DNA of 64,000 nucleotides from Janthinobacterium sp. TB1-E2 (GTDB taxonomy: Bacteria > Pseudomonadota > Gammaproteobacteria > Burkholderiales > Burkholderiaceae_D). Numbering within the stretch: position 1 is the first letter of the stretch; the number at the start of each line of letters is the position of its first letter. Made by a program: the position numbers and the translations under genes. The DNA lies in the NCBI RefSeq assembly GCF_036885605.1, contig NZ_CP142523.1:434001-498000 (forward strand), in the 5' to 3' direction. The notes under the pieces are model-generated. The model saw only the letters and a list, made by a program, of their open reading frames with translations, was not told where the DNA came from and did not search any database. Of the stretch, positions 1 to 8,470 are shown in pieces.

Positions 1-627
1 TGGGATGTCGATGCCCTGAGTTTCCAGGCCACGGGCCAGCAATGTCCGCGCTTCGGCTTTGACGCCACCGTCTCGCCCGGCGACACGTTGACCTTGGCCG
101 ACATGCGCTGGCAAGCGCTGGGCGCGCCGGGCCATGATCCGCACTCGCTGATTTTTTACTGCGCTGACGAGGGCATCCTGATCTCCGCCGACGCGCTGTG
201 GGAAAACGGCTTTGGCGTGATCTTCCCCGAACTCGATGGCGGCTCCGGCTTTCCTGAAGCGCGCGCCACCCTGGACTTGATCGCCGGCCTGGATGTGCGT
301 GTGGTGATCCCCGGCCATGGGCGGCCGTTCCAGGATACGGACGGCGCTTTGCAGCGCGCCTATTCTCGCCTCGATTACCTGGCGTCCGATCCCGTGCGCA
401 ATGCGCAGAACGCCGTGAAAGTGCTGCTGAAATTCCTGCTGCTTGAACGCCAGCGCATCGCCCTCGCCGAGATACCGGCCCTGCTGCGCGGCATGCCCGT
501 CTTCGAAGAGGCGAACCGGCGCTTCCTGCGCCAGGAGGCGGCCGCGCTGGCCGAGTGGGCCGTTTCCCAATTGATGAGGGCCACGGCGGCACGCGTCGAG
601 GGTGAGTACTTGCTTAATGAGGGTTGA
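1..627 (+). CDS. MBL-fold metallohydrolase, 5' end outside window
   Basis: The frame is open from base 1, so the start lies upstream; 208 residues are visible. GAPGHDPHSL (visible residues about 40-49) looks like one histidine segment of a metallo-beta-lactamase fold, SADALW supplies the following acidic position, and VVIPGHGRPF (about 101-110) fits the late metal-binding histidine. The N-terminal HxHxDH motif must be off the window. The last ~80 residues are helical and resemble the C-terminal extension of glyoxalase II-like/LACTB2-like hydrolases. A hydrolase acting on a thioester or phosphoester is likely; the substrate is not visible. The stop lies about 100 bp before the nitronate monooxygenase start. 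Confidence 0.75.
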   Translation, partial: WDVDALSFQATGQQCPRFGFDATVSPGDTLTLADMRWQALGAPGHDPHSLIFYCADEGILISADALWENGFGVIFPELDGGSGFPEARATLDLIAGLDVRVVIPGHGRPFQDTDGALQRAYSRLDYLASDPVRNAQNAVKVLLKFLLLERQRIALAEIPALLRGMPVFEEANRRFLRQEAAALAEWAVSQLMRATAARVEGEYLLNEG

Positions 628-725
628 GGAGTAGGCGTGATAAATTCAGCACGATCGTACTTTTTCTGAACTATAATCAAGCTCAGTGTGTTTCTCATCC
701 CGATCAACTTTCCAGCGAGTCCGCC

Positions 726-1679
726 ATGGCATTGCCTGTTGCGTTGCAAAACCTCTCCTTACCCGTTATCGCTTCGCCGATGTTCATCGCCAGTGGCCCG
801 GCCCTCGTCGCGGCGCAGTGCAAGGCCGGCATCGTCGGTTCCTTCCCGGCCCTGAACGCGCGTCCCGCTGAATTGCTCGACACGTGGCTCACGGAGCTGC
901 AGGCCGAACTGGCCGCCTTCCAGGCCGCCAATCCGGACAAGAAAGTCGGGCCGATCGCCGTCAACCAGATCGTGCACCAGTCGAACGACCGCCTCGCGCA
1001 TGACGTGGAAGTGTGCGTCAAACACCAGATCCCCATCATCATTTCCTCGCTGCGCGCGCCACCCAAGGAAATGCTCGACGCCATCCACAGCTATGGCGGC
1101 ATCGTGCTGCATGACGTGATCTCGATCCGTCACGCGAAAAAGGCGCTGGAAGCCGGTGTCGATGGCTTGATCCTGGTGGCCAGCGGCGCCGGCGGCCACG
1201 CGGGCACCCTGTCGCCATTCGCGCTGGTGGGCGAAGTGCGCAAATTCTTCGACGGTCCGCTGGCCCTGTCCGGCTCCATCGCCACGGGCGACGCCGTACT
1301 GGCCGCGCAAGCGATGGGCGCCGACTTCGCCTACATCGGCTCGCGCTGGCTGGCAACCAAGGAATCGAACGTCAGCGACGGCTACCGCGACGCCATCGTC
1401 GATTCCAGCGCGGCCGACATCGTCTACACGAACCTGTTTACTGGCGTGCACGGCAATTACCTGAAAAAATCGATCGAAGCGGCCGGACTCGATCCGGAAG
1501 CCCTGCCCGAAGCGGACAAGAGCGCGATGAATTTCGGCTCGGGCAGCGCCAAGGCCTGGCGCGACATCTGGGGCGCGGGCCAGGGCGTGGGCTTGATGGA
1601 TGACGTGCCGAGCGTGGAAGAGATGGTGGCGCGCCTGAAAGCCGAATACGATGCGGCGCGCGCGCGGTTGAAGCTGTAA
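726..1679 (+). CDS. Nitronate monooxygenase (2-nitropropane dioxygenase family)
   Basis: 317 residues. The TIM-barrel flavoprotein pattern is clear: LPVIASPMFIASGP near the N-terminus, GLILVASGAGGHAG around residue 150-165 (phosphate-binding and the family's active-site His region), LSGSIATGDAV and ADFAYIGSRWLATKE towards the C-terminus. The family oxidises alkyl nitronates with FMN and oxygen, detoxifying nitro compounds such as propionate-3-nitronate. The ATG at 726 is chosen because homology begins there; the frame is open further upstream but that part does not resemble the family. The Shine-Dalgarno sequence is weak. Related proteins in fatty-acid gene neighbourhoods are sometimes called enoyl reductase-like, so the exact substrate is open. 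Confidence 0.88.
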   Translation: MALPVALQNLSLPVIASPMFIASGPALVAAQCKAGIVGSFPALNARPAELLDTWLTELQAELAAFQAANPDKKVGPIAVNQIVHQSNDRLAHDVEVCVKHQIPIIISSLRAPPKEMLDAIHSYGGIVLHDVISIRHAKKALEAGVDGLILVASGAGGHAGTLSPFALVGEVRKFFDGPLALSGSIATGDAVLAAQAMGADFAYIGSRWLATKESNVSDGYRDAIVDSSAADIVYTNLFTGVHGNYLKKSIEAAGLDPEALPEADKSAMNFGSGSAKAWRDIWGAGQGVGLMDDVPSVEEMVARLKAEYDAARARLKL

Positions 1680-1691
1680 CGCTGGTGGTAG

Positions 1692-1778
1692 TTGTCGGAT
1701 TACGGCCTTTGGCCTAATCCGACCTACGCCGCCGGGCAGTGGTAGGTCGGATTAGCGCGCAGCGCGTAATCCGACAAC
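1692..1778. repeat. Pair of inverted REP-like palindromes (GTAGGTCGGATTA type)
   Basis: Two units lie in opposite orientation between the convergent ends of the nitronate monooxygenase and hpt genes. Unit 1 (1692-1727) reads TTGTCGGATTA...TAATCCGACCTAC; unit 2 (1742-1778) reads GTAGGTCGGATTA...TAATCCGACAAC, the reverse complement layout. Each can fold into a hairpin with a GTAG-type head. The paired arrangement is like a BIME. Related units occur at about 4.9, 7.5, 32.8 and 37.2 kb. Confidence 0.85.
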
Positions 1779-1785
1779 ACCTCCA

Positions 1786-2379
1786 TCACTCCTGCTTCAG
1801 ATCCTCAGGCTTGATGGCCCACAGCCCCGGCAGGTTGCGCCAGTAGCCATACGCATCCATGCCGAAGCCGACGACGAAACGGTTCGGGATGACCAGGCCG
1901 ACGATGTCGGCTTGCACAGGCTTTTTCTTACCGATGGCCTTGTCGGCGAACACGGCCAGGATCACTTCCGAAGCACCCATGTCCAGCAAGCGCTGCTTGA
2001 CGTGCGCCAGGGTTTCGCCTTCGTCGAGAATATCGTCGAGCACGATGACGGTGCGGCCCGCAACGTTCGAGCGGGGGATGACTTTCCACACCACTTCGCC
2101 ACCCTTGTCGTCGTCGCCGTAGCGGCTCACGTGGATGTAGTCGAATTCGAGCGGAAAGCTCAGTTGCGGCAGCAGGCTGCCCGTAAACACGACGGCGCCG
2201 CCCATCACGCCCAGCACCAGCGGGAACTCTTTCGAGTCCTCGGCGTTGAAGCGCGTGTTGAGCACATCGGCCATGCGTGTGATCGACGCCTGCACGGCGT
2301 CTTGGTCGAACAGCAGTTCCGCGTTCTTGATCAGGTCACGGGCACGATTGTGATGAAATTCTTGCATGGACTCTTGCAT
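1786..2379 (-). CDS. hpt: Hypoxanthine-guanine phosphoribosyltransferase
   Basis: 197 residues, the normal size for a type I phosphoribosyltransferase. The PRPP-binding loop VIVLDDILDEGETL is at residues 111-124, preceded by the VMGGAVVFTGSLL loop (58-70). The protein salvages hypoxanthine and guanine to IMP and GMP in the cytoplasm using PRPP. An alternative start is Met5 (2367). It is convergent with the nitronate monooxygenase and separated from it by a pair of repeat palindromes. It is not obviously in an operon: the next minus-strand gene upstream ends at 2444 after a 64-bp gap. Confidence 0.93.
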   Translation of the reverse strand: MQESMQEFHHNRARDLIKNAELLFDQDAVQASITRMADVLNTRFNAEDSKEFPLVLGVMGGAVVFTGSLLPQLSFPLEFDYIHVSRYGDDDKGGEVVWKVIPRSNVAGRTVIVLDDILDEGETLAHVKQRLLDMGASEVILAVFADKAIGKKKPVQADIVGLVIPNRFVVGFGMDAYGYWRNLPGLWAIKPEDLKQE

Positions 2380-2443
2380 GGCGATGAATGGGGCTGATGA
2401 TGAATGCGGGTATTATCCCGCAAACGCCATCCGTGCGCTACGC

Positions 2444-3700
2444 CTAGCTGTAATCGCGCACGTCGTCGATTATTTTCCCATCCTGCGCCAGGCTGCCCAC
2501 GGCCACCAGCACCACGTCGCCGCGCAGCTTGGTCAGTTCGCGGATCGAGCCGATGATGGCCTCGGTGCCGCTGGCATCATGGGGATTATCGACTTCGCAA
2601 TGCAAAGCCATCTCGTCGTTGGCCATGCGTCCCGATACCACCAGCCGCGCCTTCTTGATCTGCGGGTGGCGGCGCGCGATTTCATGCACTTGCGACGGAT
2701 GCACGAACATGGCGCGCACCTTGGTGGTCTGGTCGGCGCGTCCCATCCAGCCTTTGATGCGCGTATTCGTGCGCCCGCACGGCGACTCCGGCGTATCGAC
2801 CAGCACGGCCGACAGATCGCCCGTGGCAAAGCGGATCAGCGGATAGTCGGCATTGAAGACGGTGACGACGACTTCGCCCACTTCACCCGGCGCGACGGGA
2901 ATGCCGCTGCCCGGATGGACGATTTCCAGCAGTATGTTTTCGTCAACGACCATGCCCGGATTGAGTTTGCCATTGCTGGCCGTCTCATAGGCGATGCTGC
3001 CGATATCGGCCGAGGCATAGGTCTGGAACACGTGCGGCACGCCGTTTGCGGCAAACCAGCTGCGCAGGGATTCAGGCAGGGCTTCGGCGCCCATCACTGC
3101 CTTGGTGACGCTGCTGATGTCGGCGCCCATTTCGCGCGCTTTTTCGATGATCAGTTTCAGGAACGACGGCGTGCCGATATACGTATCCGGCTTCAGGTCG
3201 ACCATCGCCTGCACCTGCATTTCCGTCTGGCCGATGCCGGCCGGGATGACGGTGCAGCCGATGCGCGCGGCGCCCCCTTCGACCATGAAGGCGGCCGGCG
3301 TGAAGTGATACGAAAAGCAGTTCTGCAGCAAGCCGCCGGCGCGCACGCCGGCCGCATACATGGGCCGCGCGAAGCGCCACCAGTCGGGGCCGCGGCCTTC
3401 CGGATCGAAGATGGGACCGGGCGAAACGAAGACGCGCGACAGGGCGTTCTTCGGCGTCGTGTTCAAGCCGCCGAACGGCAGCGCGCCGTGCTGCAATTGC
3501 TTGAGGTCGGACTTGCGCGTGACGGGCAGCTGCGCCAGCGCGGCGCGGCTGGTGATGTCGGCCGCGTTGACGCCATCGAGGATGCGGGCCCAGCCCGGCG
3601 CCTGTTGCGCGCGCGCGATCAGCTGCGGCAGGCCGGCCATCAATTCGCGTTCGCGCGCTTCGGGGGCGCGTGCTTCCAGACTGTCGAGCGTATCGGTCAT
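2444..3700 (-). CDS. PaaK-like (phenylacetate-CoA ligase family) protein with altered phosphate loop
   Basis: 418 residues. The overall plan is that of the PaaK branch of adenylate-forming enzymes: YASADIGSIAYE (228-239), RFATGDLS (290-297), GRADQTTKVRAMFVHPSQV (320-338) and an ACT-like C-terminal region ending in DGKIIDD with the candidate catalytic lysine. The Ser/Thr-rich phosphate-binding loop expected near residue 95 (SSGTTG type) is instead SPGPIFDPEG (93-102), so adenylation may be altered or lost. Its ATG overlaps the TGA of the upstream YjbR gene (ATGA), and it is the last gene of the importer operon. An acyl- or aryl-CoA ligase role is inferred from family and neighbours only. Confidence 0.75.
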   Translation of the reverse strand: MTDTLDSLEARAPEARERELMAGLPQLIARAQQAPGWARILDGVNAADITSRAALAQLPVTRKSDLKQLQHGALPFGGLNTTPKNALSRVFVSPGPIFDPEGRGPDWWRFARPMYAAGVRAGGLLQNCFSYHFTPAAFMVEGGAARIGCTVIPAGIGQTEMQVQAMVDLKPDTYIGTPSFLKLIIEKAREMGADISSVTKAVMGAEALPESLRSWFAANGVPHVFQTYASADIGSIAYETASNGKLNPGMVVDENILLEIVHPGSGIPVAPGEVGEVVVTVFNADYPLIRFATGDLSAVLVDTPESPCGRTNTRIKGWMGRADQTTKVRAMFVHPSQVHEIARRHPQIKKARLVVSGRMANDEMALHCEVDNPHDASGTEAIIGSIRELTKLRGDVVLVAVGSLAQDGKIIDDVRDYS

Positions 3701-4056
3701 GTTGCGGATTCTCCAATGTCACGTTGCATTTTTTTCGTCAGCCCCGCAAAAATCAGGCTGTATGAGCGGTGCAGCAGGGCGGCCATTTCGTCGTCGTCGA
3801 GGGCGTCGGGACTGGCGACGAGTATCCATTTGGCCCGCGCCAGGTAGGGCGCCGGGCGAAAACCGGGACGGTCCGTCAGTTCCAGGAAGCGCTCCGCATC
3901 GACCTTGAAGCTCATGCCGCGCGTGCTGTGCGCTTCCGCGCCGCATAGCGCGAACAGGCGGCCACCGACAGAAAACGCCAGCACGTTGCTCCATTTGATG
4001 TCTTCTGTTGCGCCGGGAAAGCCGCGGCACACTTGCTTCGCCCGTTCCAGGTCCAT
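3697..4056 (-). CDS. MmcQ/YjbR-family protein
   Basis: 119 residues, standard length for the YjbR/MmcQ fold. The order C..FPGATEDIKWS (residues 9-23), then a small beta core, then YLARAKWILV (about 70-80) and a C-terminal helix LIFAGLTKK matches the family, which has a CyaY-like or double-wing fold. Its biochemical role is unknown. It lies 16 bp after livF and its stop overlaps the start of the PaaK-like gene, so the three are probably co-transcribed. Why a YjbR protein sits in an importer operon is not evident. Confidence 0.8.
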   Translation of the reverse strand: MDLERAKQVCRGFPGATEDIKWSNVLAFSVGGRLFALCGAEAHSTRGMSFKVDAERFLELTDRPGFRPAPYLARAKWILVASPDALDDDEMAALLHRSYSLIFAGLTKKMQRDIGESAT

Positions 4057-4072
4057 GACGGCAGCTCCGATA

Positions 4073-4909
4073 TCAGGCCAGCCAGCGCTTGCGGCGGCGG
4101 TAGAACTTCATGTCGCGGAAGCTCTTGCGCCCGGCGCTGGACACGCCCAGGTAAAACTCTTTGACGTCTTCGTTGCTGGCCAGTTCCTGCGCTTGCCCTT
4201 CCATCACGACTCTGCCGTTTTCCAGGATGTAGCCGAAGTCGGCGTAGCGCAGCGCCACGTTGGTGTTCTGTTCGGCCAGCAGGAAAGAGACGTTTTCCTT
4301 GTGGTTCAAATCCTTGACGATGCCGAAGATCTCTTCGACGATCTGCGGCGCGATACCCATCGAGGGCTCGTCCAGTAAAATCATCGACGGCTTGGCCATC
4401 AGCGCGCGGCCGATGGCGCACATCTGCTGCTCACCACCCGAGGTGTAGCCGGCCTGGCTGCTGCGCCGCGTTTTCAGGCGCGGGAAGTAGTGGTAGACCT
4501 TGTCCAGCGCGTCTTTCAGTTCGCCGCGCGACAGGCTGCGCGTGTAGGCGCCGGTCAAGAGGTTTTCCTCGATAGTCAGGTGGCCGAAACAGTGGCGCCC
4601 TTCCATCACTTGCGACAGGCCCCGCTTGACCAGTTCATTCGGCGTCAATTGGTCCACGCGCTCGCCCTTGAACTGGACTTCGCCCTTGGTGACGTCGCCC
4701 CGTTCGCCGCGCAGCAGGGTCGAGATGGTTTTCAGGGTGGTCGACTTGCCGGCGCCGTTGGCGCCCAGCAGCGCCACGATCTTGCCCTGCGGGACTTGCA
4801 GCGACACGCCCTTCAGGACCAGGATCACGTGGTCGTAGATGACTTCGATGTTGTTGACCGACAGGTAGGGCGGCGCGGTGTCTGGTGTTTGCGTGGCAGT
4901 GGGTGTCAT
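4073..4909 (-). CDS. livF: Branched-chain-type ABC transporter ATP-binding protein (LivF)
   Basis: 278 residues. Walker A GANGAGKSTTLKTIS lies near residue 48, signature SGGEQQMCAIGRAL near 159, Walker B MILLDEPSMGI near 178, and the H-loop/switch region reads LLAEQNTNVALRYAD. It is one of two ATPases of the HAAT-class importer here. A ~30-residue C-terminal tail rich in Arg/Lys (SFRDMKFYRRRKRW) exceeds the E. coli LivF length. It is separated from the binding-protein gene by 124 bp containing two repeat palindromes, which may alter expression of this distal part of the operon. Confidence 0.9.
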   Translation of the reverse strand: MTPTATQTPDTAPPYLSVNNIEVIYDHVILVLKGVSLQVPQGKIVALLGANGAGKSTTLKTISTLLRGERGDVTKGEVQFKGERVDQLTPNELVKRGLSQVMEGRHCFGHLTIEENLLTGAYTRSLSRGELKDALDKVYHYFPRLKTRRSSQAGYTSGGEQQMCAIGRALMAKPSMILLDEPSMGIAPQIVEEIFGIVKDLNHKENVSFLLAEQNTNVALRYADFGYILENGRVVMEGQAQELASNEDVKEFYLGVSSAGRKSFRDMKFYRRRKRWLA

Positions 4910-4940
4910 GGCTGCTTCGTTTTCATGTGATGTTGGTGCT

Positions 4941-5017
4941 TGTCGGATTACGCTACGCTAATCCGACCTACGTGGATGCGGCGTAGGTCGGATTAGGCCG
5001 CAGGCCGTAATCCGACA
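4941..5017. repeat. Pair of inverted REP-like palindromes inside the importer operon
   Basis: Unit 1 (4941-4971) is TGTCGGATTA...TAATCCGACCTAC and unit 2 (4983-5017) is GTAGGTCGGATTA...TAATCCGACA. The two face each other across 11 bp, as in the copy at 1.7 kb. They sit between the stop of the periplasmic binding protein gene (5034) and the start of livF (4909). Transcribed, they would form two stable hairpins, which could protect the upstream mRNA or reduce read-through. Confidence 0.85.
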
Positions 5018-5033
5018 CCACCCCGAAAGCCGC

Positions 5034-6353
5034 TTACTTCATGCACGCCGGCGTGATCTTTTTCTCTTCGGCGTACTTGCCCGACGATTCCTCGACCAGC
5101 TTGCGCACCAGGGCCTTGTCGCCGACGATCCATTTCGGCGTGATGGCGGTCCACTTCTTGCCATCCCACTGCTGCACTTTCACGGCGCCCGAACCTTCAT
5201 GGTCGTCGCAGCTGGTTTTCACGGTCGGGAACATGCCCAGCGCACCGACGGCCTTCTGGCGCGCGTCGTCGACGTTCAGGTTTTCCAGGCCCCAGCGCAT
5301 CTGCTCGCCCGTGATCGGTTTGCCCTTGCCGAATTTTTCCTGCGCCACGCGGATCGCTTCCACCCACAGGATGCCGGCCGTCACGCCGCGCATGTGGTAG
5401 ACGGAGCCGATGCGCGACTGGTCGGACAGGTTGCCCTTGCCGGACGCGTAGAGTTTCTTGCGGATGTCGTCGAGCACGGGGTAGTTGCCCGGGGTATTGA
5501 ACGTCATCGCCGTGTAGCCCTTGGCCGCGTCGCCCGATGGAATCGTGTCTTCCTCGGAGCCGGCCCACCAGACGCCCAGCATTTTGTCGCGCGGGAAGCC
5601 GTTGCGCTGCGCCGTCTTGATGGCAACGGAATTCATCACGCCCCAGCCCCACAGGATCACGTGGTCCGGCTTGGCCTGGCGGATTTGCAGCCATTGCGAT
5701 TGCTGTTCGCTGCCTGGCGGCGCGACGGGAATTTTCACCAGCTCGAAGCCGTACTGTTTCGACAGCGCTTCGAGCACGGGCAGCGGCTCCTTGCCGAAGG
5801 CCGAATCGTGGTACAGGTGGACGATCTTCTTGCCCTTCAGCTTGTCCATGCCGCCATCCTTGTCGCCCAGGTACTTGATCATGGCAGCGGCCTGGCTCCA
5901 GTAGCTGGAGATCAGCGGATACACATACGGGAAGACCTTGCCGTTGGCGGCGTCCGAGCGGCCGTAGCCGATCATCGTCATGGGGATCTTGTCCTGCGCC
6001 ACGCGGTCGAGGATGCCGTAGGCGACGCCCGTGGACAGGGTTTCGACCAGGGTGGCGCCGCCCTGCTTGGTTTTCAGGCGCTCATAGCATTCGACGCCGC
6101 GCGACGGGTTGTATTCGGTTTCGCATTCTTCCCAGCTGATTTTCACGCCATTGACGCCGCCGGCCTGGTTGACCAGGTTGAAGTAATCGATGATGCCGCC
6201 GTAGAAACCGGAGCCGCCGGCCGCGTAAGGACCCACGCGATAGGACGGCAGGGCGATGTACTGTTCCTTGTCCTGCGCTTGCGCGCTGCCGGCCATGGTG
6301 AGTGCGGCACTGGCGATGGCGGCGGCCAGCATGAGCGATTTGATGTGTTTCAT
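5034..6353 (-). CDS. Periplasmic substrate-binding protein of a branched-chain-type ABC importer
   Basis: 439 residues with a Sec signal peptide ending near residue 27 (AGSAQA followed by QDKEQ). The mature protein has the type I periplasmic binding fold of LivK/AmiC-like proteins (Peripla_BP_6): GGIIDYFNLVNQAGGVNG, then HLYHDSAFGKEPLPVLE and the hinge segments that follow. It is longer than E. coli LivJ/LivK (about 370), typical of the subgroup linked to acyl-CoA ligases and aromatic or fatty acid uptake. It captures the substrate for LivH/LivM. The gene lies 58 bp after livM. The ligand cannot be read from sequence; an organic acid rather than leucine is suggested by the flanking CoA ligases. 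Confidence 0.88.
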   Translation of the reverse strand: MKHIKSLMLAAAIASAALTMAGSAQAQDKEQYIALPSYRVGPYAAGGSGFYGGIIDYFNLVNQAGGVNGVKISWEECETEYNPSRGVECYERLKTKQGGATLVETLSTGVAYGILDRVAQDKIPMTMIGYGRSDAANGKVFPYVYPLISSYWSQAAAMIKYLGDKDGGMDKLKGKKIVHLYHDSAFGKEPLPVLEALSKQYGFELVKIPVAPPGSEQQSQWLQIRQAKPDHVILWGWGVMNSVAIKTAQRNGFPRDKMLGVWWAGSEEDTIPSGDAAKGYTAMTFNTPGNYPVLDDIRKKLYASGKGNLSDQSRIGSVYHMRGVTAGILWVEAIRVAQEKFGKGKPITGEQMRWGLENLNVDDARQKAVGALGMFPTVKTSCDDHEGSGAVKVQQWDGKKWTAITPKWIVGDKALVRKLVEESSGKYAEEKKITPACMK

Positions 6354-6411
6354 TGTGTGTCTCCTCTTGTTTTATTTGGTATTCAAGTGAACCGACATCG
6401 ACTGCAAAAAC

Positions 6412-7470
6412 TTAATGGGGGAAGGGCCAGAGTCTCAGCTTTTCCTTGGCGATCTGCCACAGCCTGGCCAGGCCGTGCGGCTCGACGATCAGGAAGAAAA
6501 TGATCAGCGCGCCGAACACCATCAGTTCCAGGTTCGAAGCCACGCTGGTCGGCAATGCCAGGCCATGCGCGATGGTGTTCAGGAAGACGGGCAGCAGCAC
6601 GATGAAGGCCGCGCCGAGGAAGGAACCGAGAATCGAACCGACGCCGCCGATGATGATCATGAACAGGATGCGGAAGGACAGGTCCAGGTTGTACGCTTCC
6701 GGCTCCACCGTGCCCAGGTAGGCATACGCATACAGGGCGCCGGCCACGCCGCAGTAGAAGGAGCTGACGGCAAACGCCAGCAGCTTCGTGCGCATCAGTC
6801 TGAAACCGATCACTTCGGCCGCCATGTCCATGTCCCGCACGGCCATCCACGAGCGGCCCACGTTCGAGCGGATCATGTTCTTGGCCAGCAGCGCCATGCC
6901 GGCGACAATCGCCAGTACCAGTAGGTATTTGCTTTGCGGCGTGTCGAACTGGTAGCCGAGGATGGTCATCTTCTGCACCGTGATCACGCCCGAGGAGCTG
7001 TAGTTGGTCAGATACGGAATCTTGGTCAGGCACCAGACGACAAAGAACTGCGTCGCCAGGGTGGAGGCGGCCAGGTAAAAGCCGCGAATGCGCAAGGACG
7101 GCAGGCCGAAGGCGATGCCCACCATGGCTGCGCACAGACCGCCGAGGATGAAGGACACGAGCAGCGGCAAGCCAGGCAGGCGGGCCATGAAGTTATACGA
7201 GGCAAAGGCGCCCACGGCCATGAAGGCGGCCGTGCCCAGCGACAGCTGGCCCGCGTAACCGGTCAGGATGTTCAGGCCCAGCGCCGCCAGGGCAAAGATC
7301 AGGAAGGGGATCAGGATCGCCGACAGCATGTAGGGCGAGGCGAAATACGGCAGGAGGAAGACGGCGACGAGCAGCGTGGCCGTCAGCGCCAGGCGGTCTT
7401 GCCTGATCGGGAAAATCTGGTTGTCAGCCTGGTAGCTGGTCTTGAATTGTCCTGCTTCACGGTAAATCAT
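6412..7470 (-). CDS. livM: Branched-chain-type ABC transporter permease (LivM)
   Basis: 352 residues with about nine hydrophobic segments. The LivM signature GLNILTGYAGQLSLGTAAFMAVGA (given here in part: LTGYAGQLSLG) is at about residues 69-80, and the EAA-like cytoplasmic loop is near AAEVIGFRLMRTKLLAFAVS. The inner-membrane permease pairs with LivH and is driven by LivG/LivF. It follows livH after an 84-bp gap that contains one repeat palindrome (7502-7536). Confidence 0.9.
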   Translation of the reverse strand: MIYREAGQFKTSYQADNQIFPIRQDRLALTATLLVAVFLLPYFASPYMLSAILIPFLIFALAALGLNILTGYAGQLSLGTAAFMAVGAFASYNFMARLPGLPLLVSFILGGLCAAMVGIAFGLPSLRIRGFYLAASTLATQFFVVWCLTKIPYLTNYSSSGVITVQKMTILGYQFDTPQSKYLLVLAIVAGMALLAKNMIRSNVGRSWMAVRDMDMAAEVIGFRLMRTKLLAFAVSSFYCGVAGALYAYAYLGTVEPEAYNLDLSFRILFMIIIGGVGSILGSFLGAAFIVLLPVFLNTIAHGLALPTSVASNLELMVFGALIIFFLIVEPHGLARLWQIAKEKLRLWPFPH

Positions 7471-7501
7471 GGGATGGTCCTTTGCTCGCTGTTTTGGCTG
7501 T

Positions 7502-7536
7502 TGTCGGGTTACGCGCCATGCGCTAACCCGACCTAC
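7502..7536. repeat. Single REP-like palindrome, GGGTTA variant
   Basis: Reads TGTCGGGTTACGCG...CGCTAACCCGACCTAC. The third base of the core differs from the copies at 1.7 and 4.9 kb (GGGTTA instead of GGATTA), and the opposite arm carries the matching change (TAACCC), so pairing is kept. It lies between livH and livM. Confidence 0.8.
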
Positions 7537-7554
7537 GGTGCTGTGACGGTGGCG

Positions 7555-8457
7555 TTATATTCGTCGGATGATCTTCTCGCCGAACAGGCCTTCCGGGCGC
7601 ACCAGCAGGAACAGCAGGGCCAGCACATACGGGAACCAGCCTTCGATGCCGCCGCCCACCATGGGACCGAGGTAGACTTCGGCCAGCTTTTCCGACGCGC
7701 CGATGATCAGGCCACCGACGATGGCGCCCGGCACCGACGTAAAGCCGCCGAGGATCAGTACCGGCAGCGCTTTCAGGGCGATGAAGGTGAGAGCGAACTG
7801 CACCCCGTTGCGCGCACCCCACAGCAAGCCGGCCACCATGGCCACCAGGCCCGCCACGCCCCACACGACGGCCCAGATGCGCTGCAGCGGAATGCCCACG
7901 GCCAGCGCCGCCTGGTGGTCGTCGGCGACGGCGCGCAGGGCGCGGCCCACCTTGGTTTTCGAGAACAGCAAGGCCAGACAGATCACCAGCAGCGCGCAGA
8001 TGCCGGCCGCCACCACGTCGAACTGCGAGATGATGATGTTGAAATGGTCCATCAGGAAGGGCATCGGCACGTCTTCGATGGGCAGGTCCAGCTTGTGCAC
8101 CTGCGAGCCCCACATCAGCTGCGCCAGGCCTTCGATGAAGAAGGTCAGGCCGATGGTGGCCATGAACAGCGTGATTTCGGGCTGGTTGACGAGGGGTCGC
8201 AGCACGACTTTTTCAATCGCCATGCCCAGCACGATCATGGTCACCATCGTCAGCGGGATGGCCAGCCACAGCGACAGGCCGAACTTGTCCATGATGCCGA
8301 CGCAGGTGAGGGCGGCGAAAAACACCATCGCGCCCTGCGCAAAATTGAATACGCCCGACGCCTTGTAGATCAGGACGAAGCCGATCGCCACCAGCGCGTA
8401 CATGACGCCCGACAGCAGGCCGCCGATCAGCACTTCAAAGAAAAAATTGATATTCAT
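7555..8457 (-). CDS. livH: Branched-chain-type ABC transporter permease (LivH)
   Basis: 300 residues from the ATG at 8457, where the family's N-terminus starts (MNINFFFEVLIGGLLSGVMY); upstream in-frame codons are not conserved and would overlap the spacer. There are eight or so membrane segments with the LivH landmarks YALVAIGFVLIYKASGVFNF (about 20-39), GRALRAVADDHQAA (EAA loop) and LGGFTSVPGAIVGG near the end. It forms the inner-membrane channel with LivM. It lies 13 bp downstream of livG. Confidence 0.9.
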   Translation of the reverse strand: MNINFFFEVLIGGLLSGVMYALVAIGFVLIYKASGVFNFAQGAMVFFAALTCVGIMDKFGLSLWLAIPLTMVTMIVLGMAIEKVVLRPLVNQPEITLFMATIGLTFFIEGLAQLMWGSQVHKLDLPIEDVPMPFLMDHFNIIISQFDVVAAGICALLVICLALLFSKTKVGRALRAVADDHQAALAVGIPLQRIWAVVWGVAGLVAMVAGLLWGARNGVQFALTFIALKALPVLILGGFTSVPGAIVGGLIIGASEKLAEVYLGPMVGGGIEGWFPYVLALLFLLVRPEGLFGEKIIRRI

Positions 8458-8470
8458 TGCTATTCCTCGT

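Noticed and set aside
2366-3847. 493-codon plus frame opposite the PaaK-like gene
   Set aside because: Shadow of a recognised family member; His/Arg-rich and without motifs.
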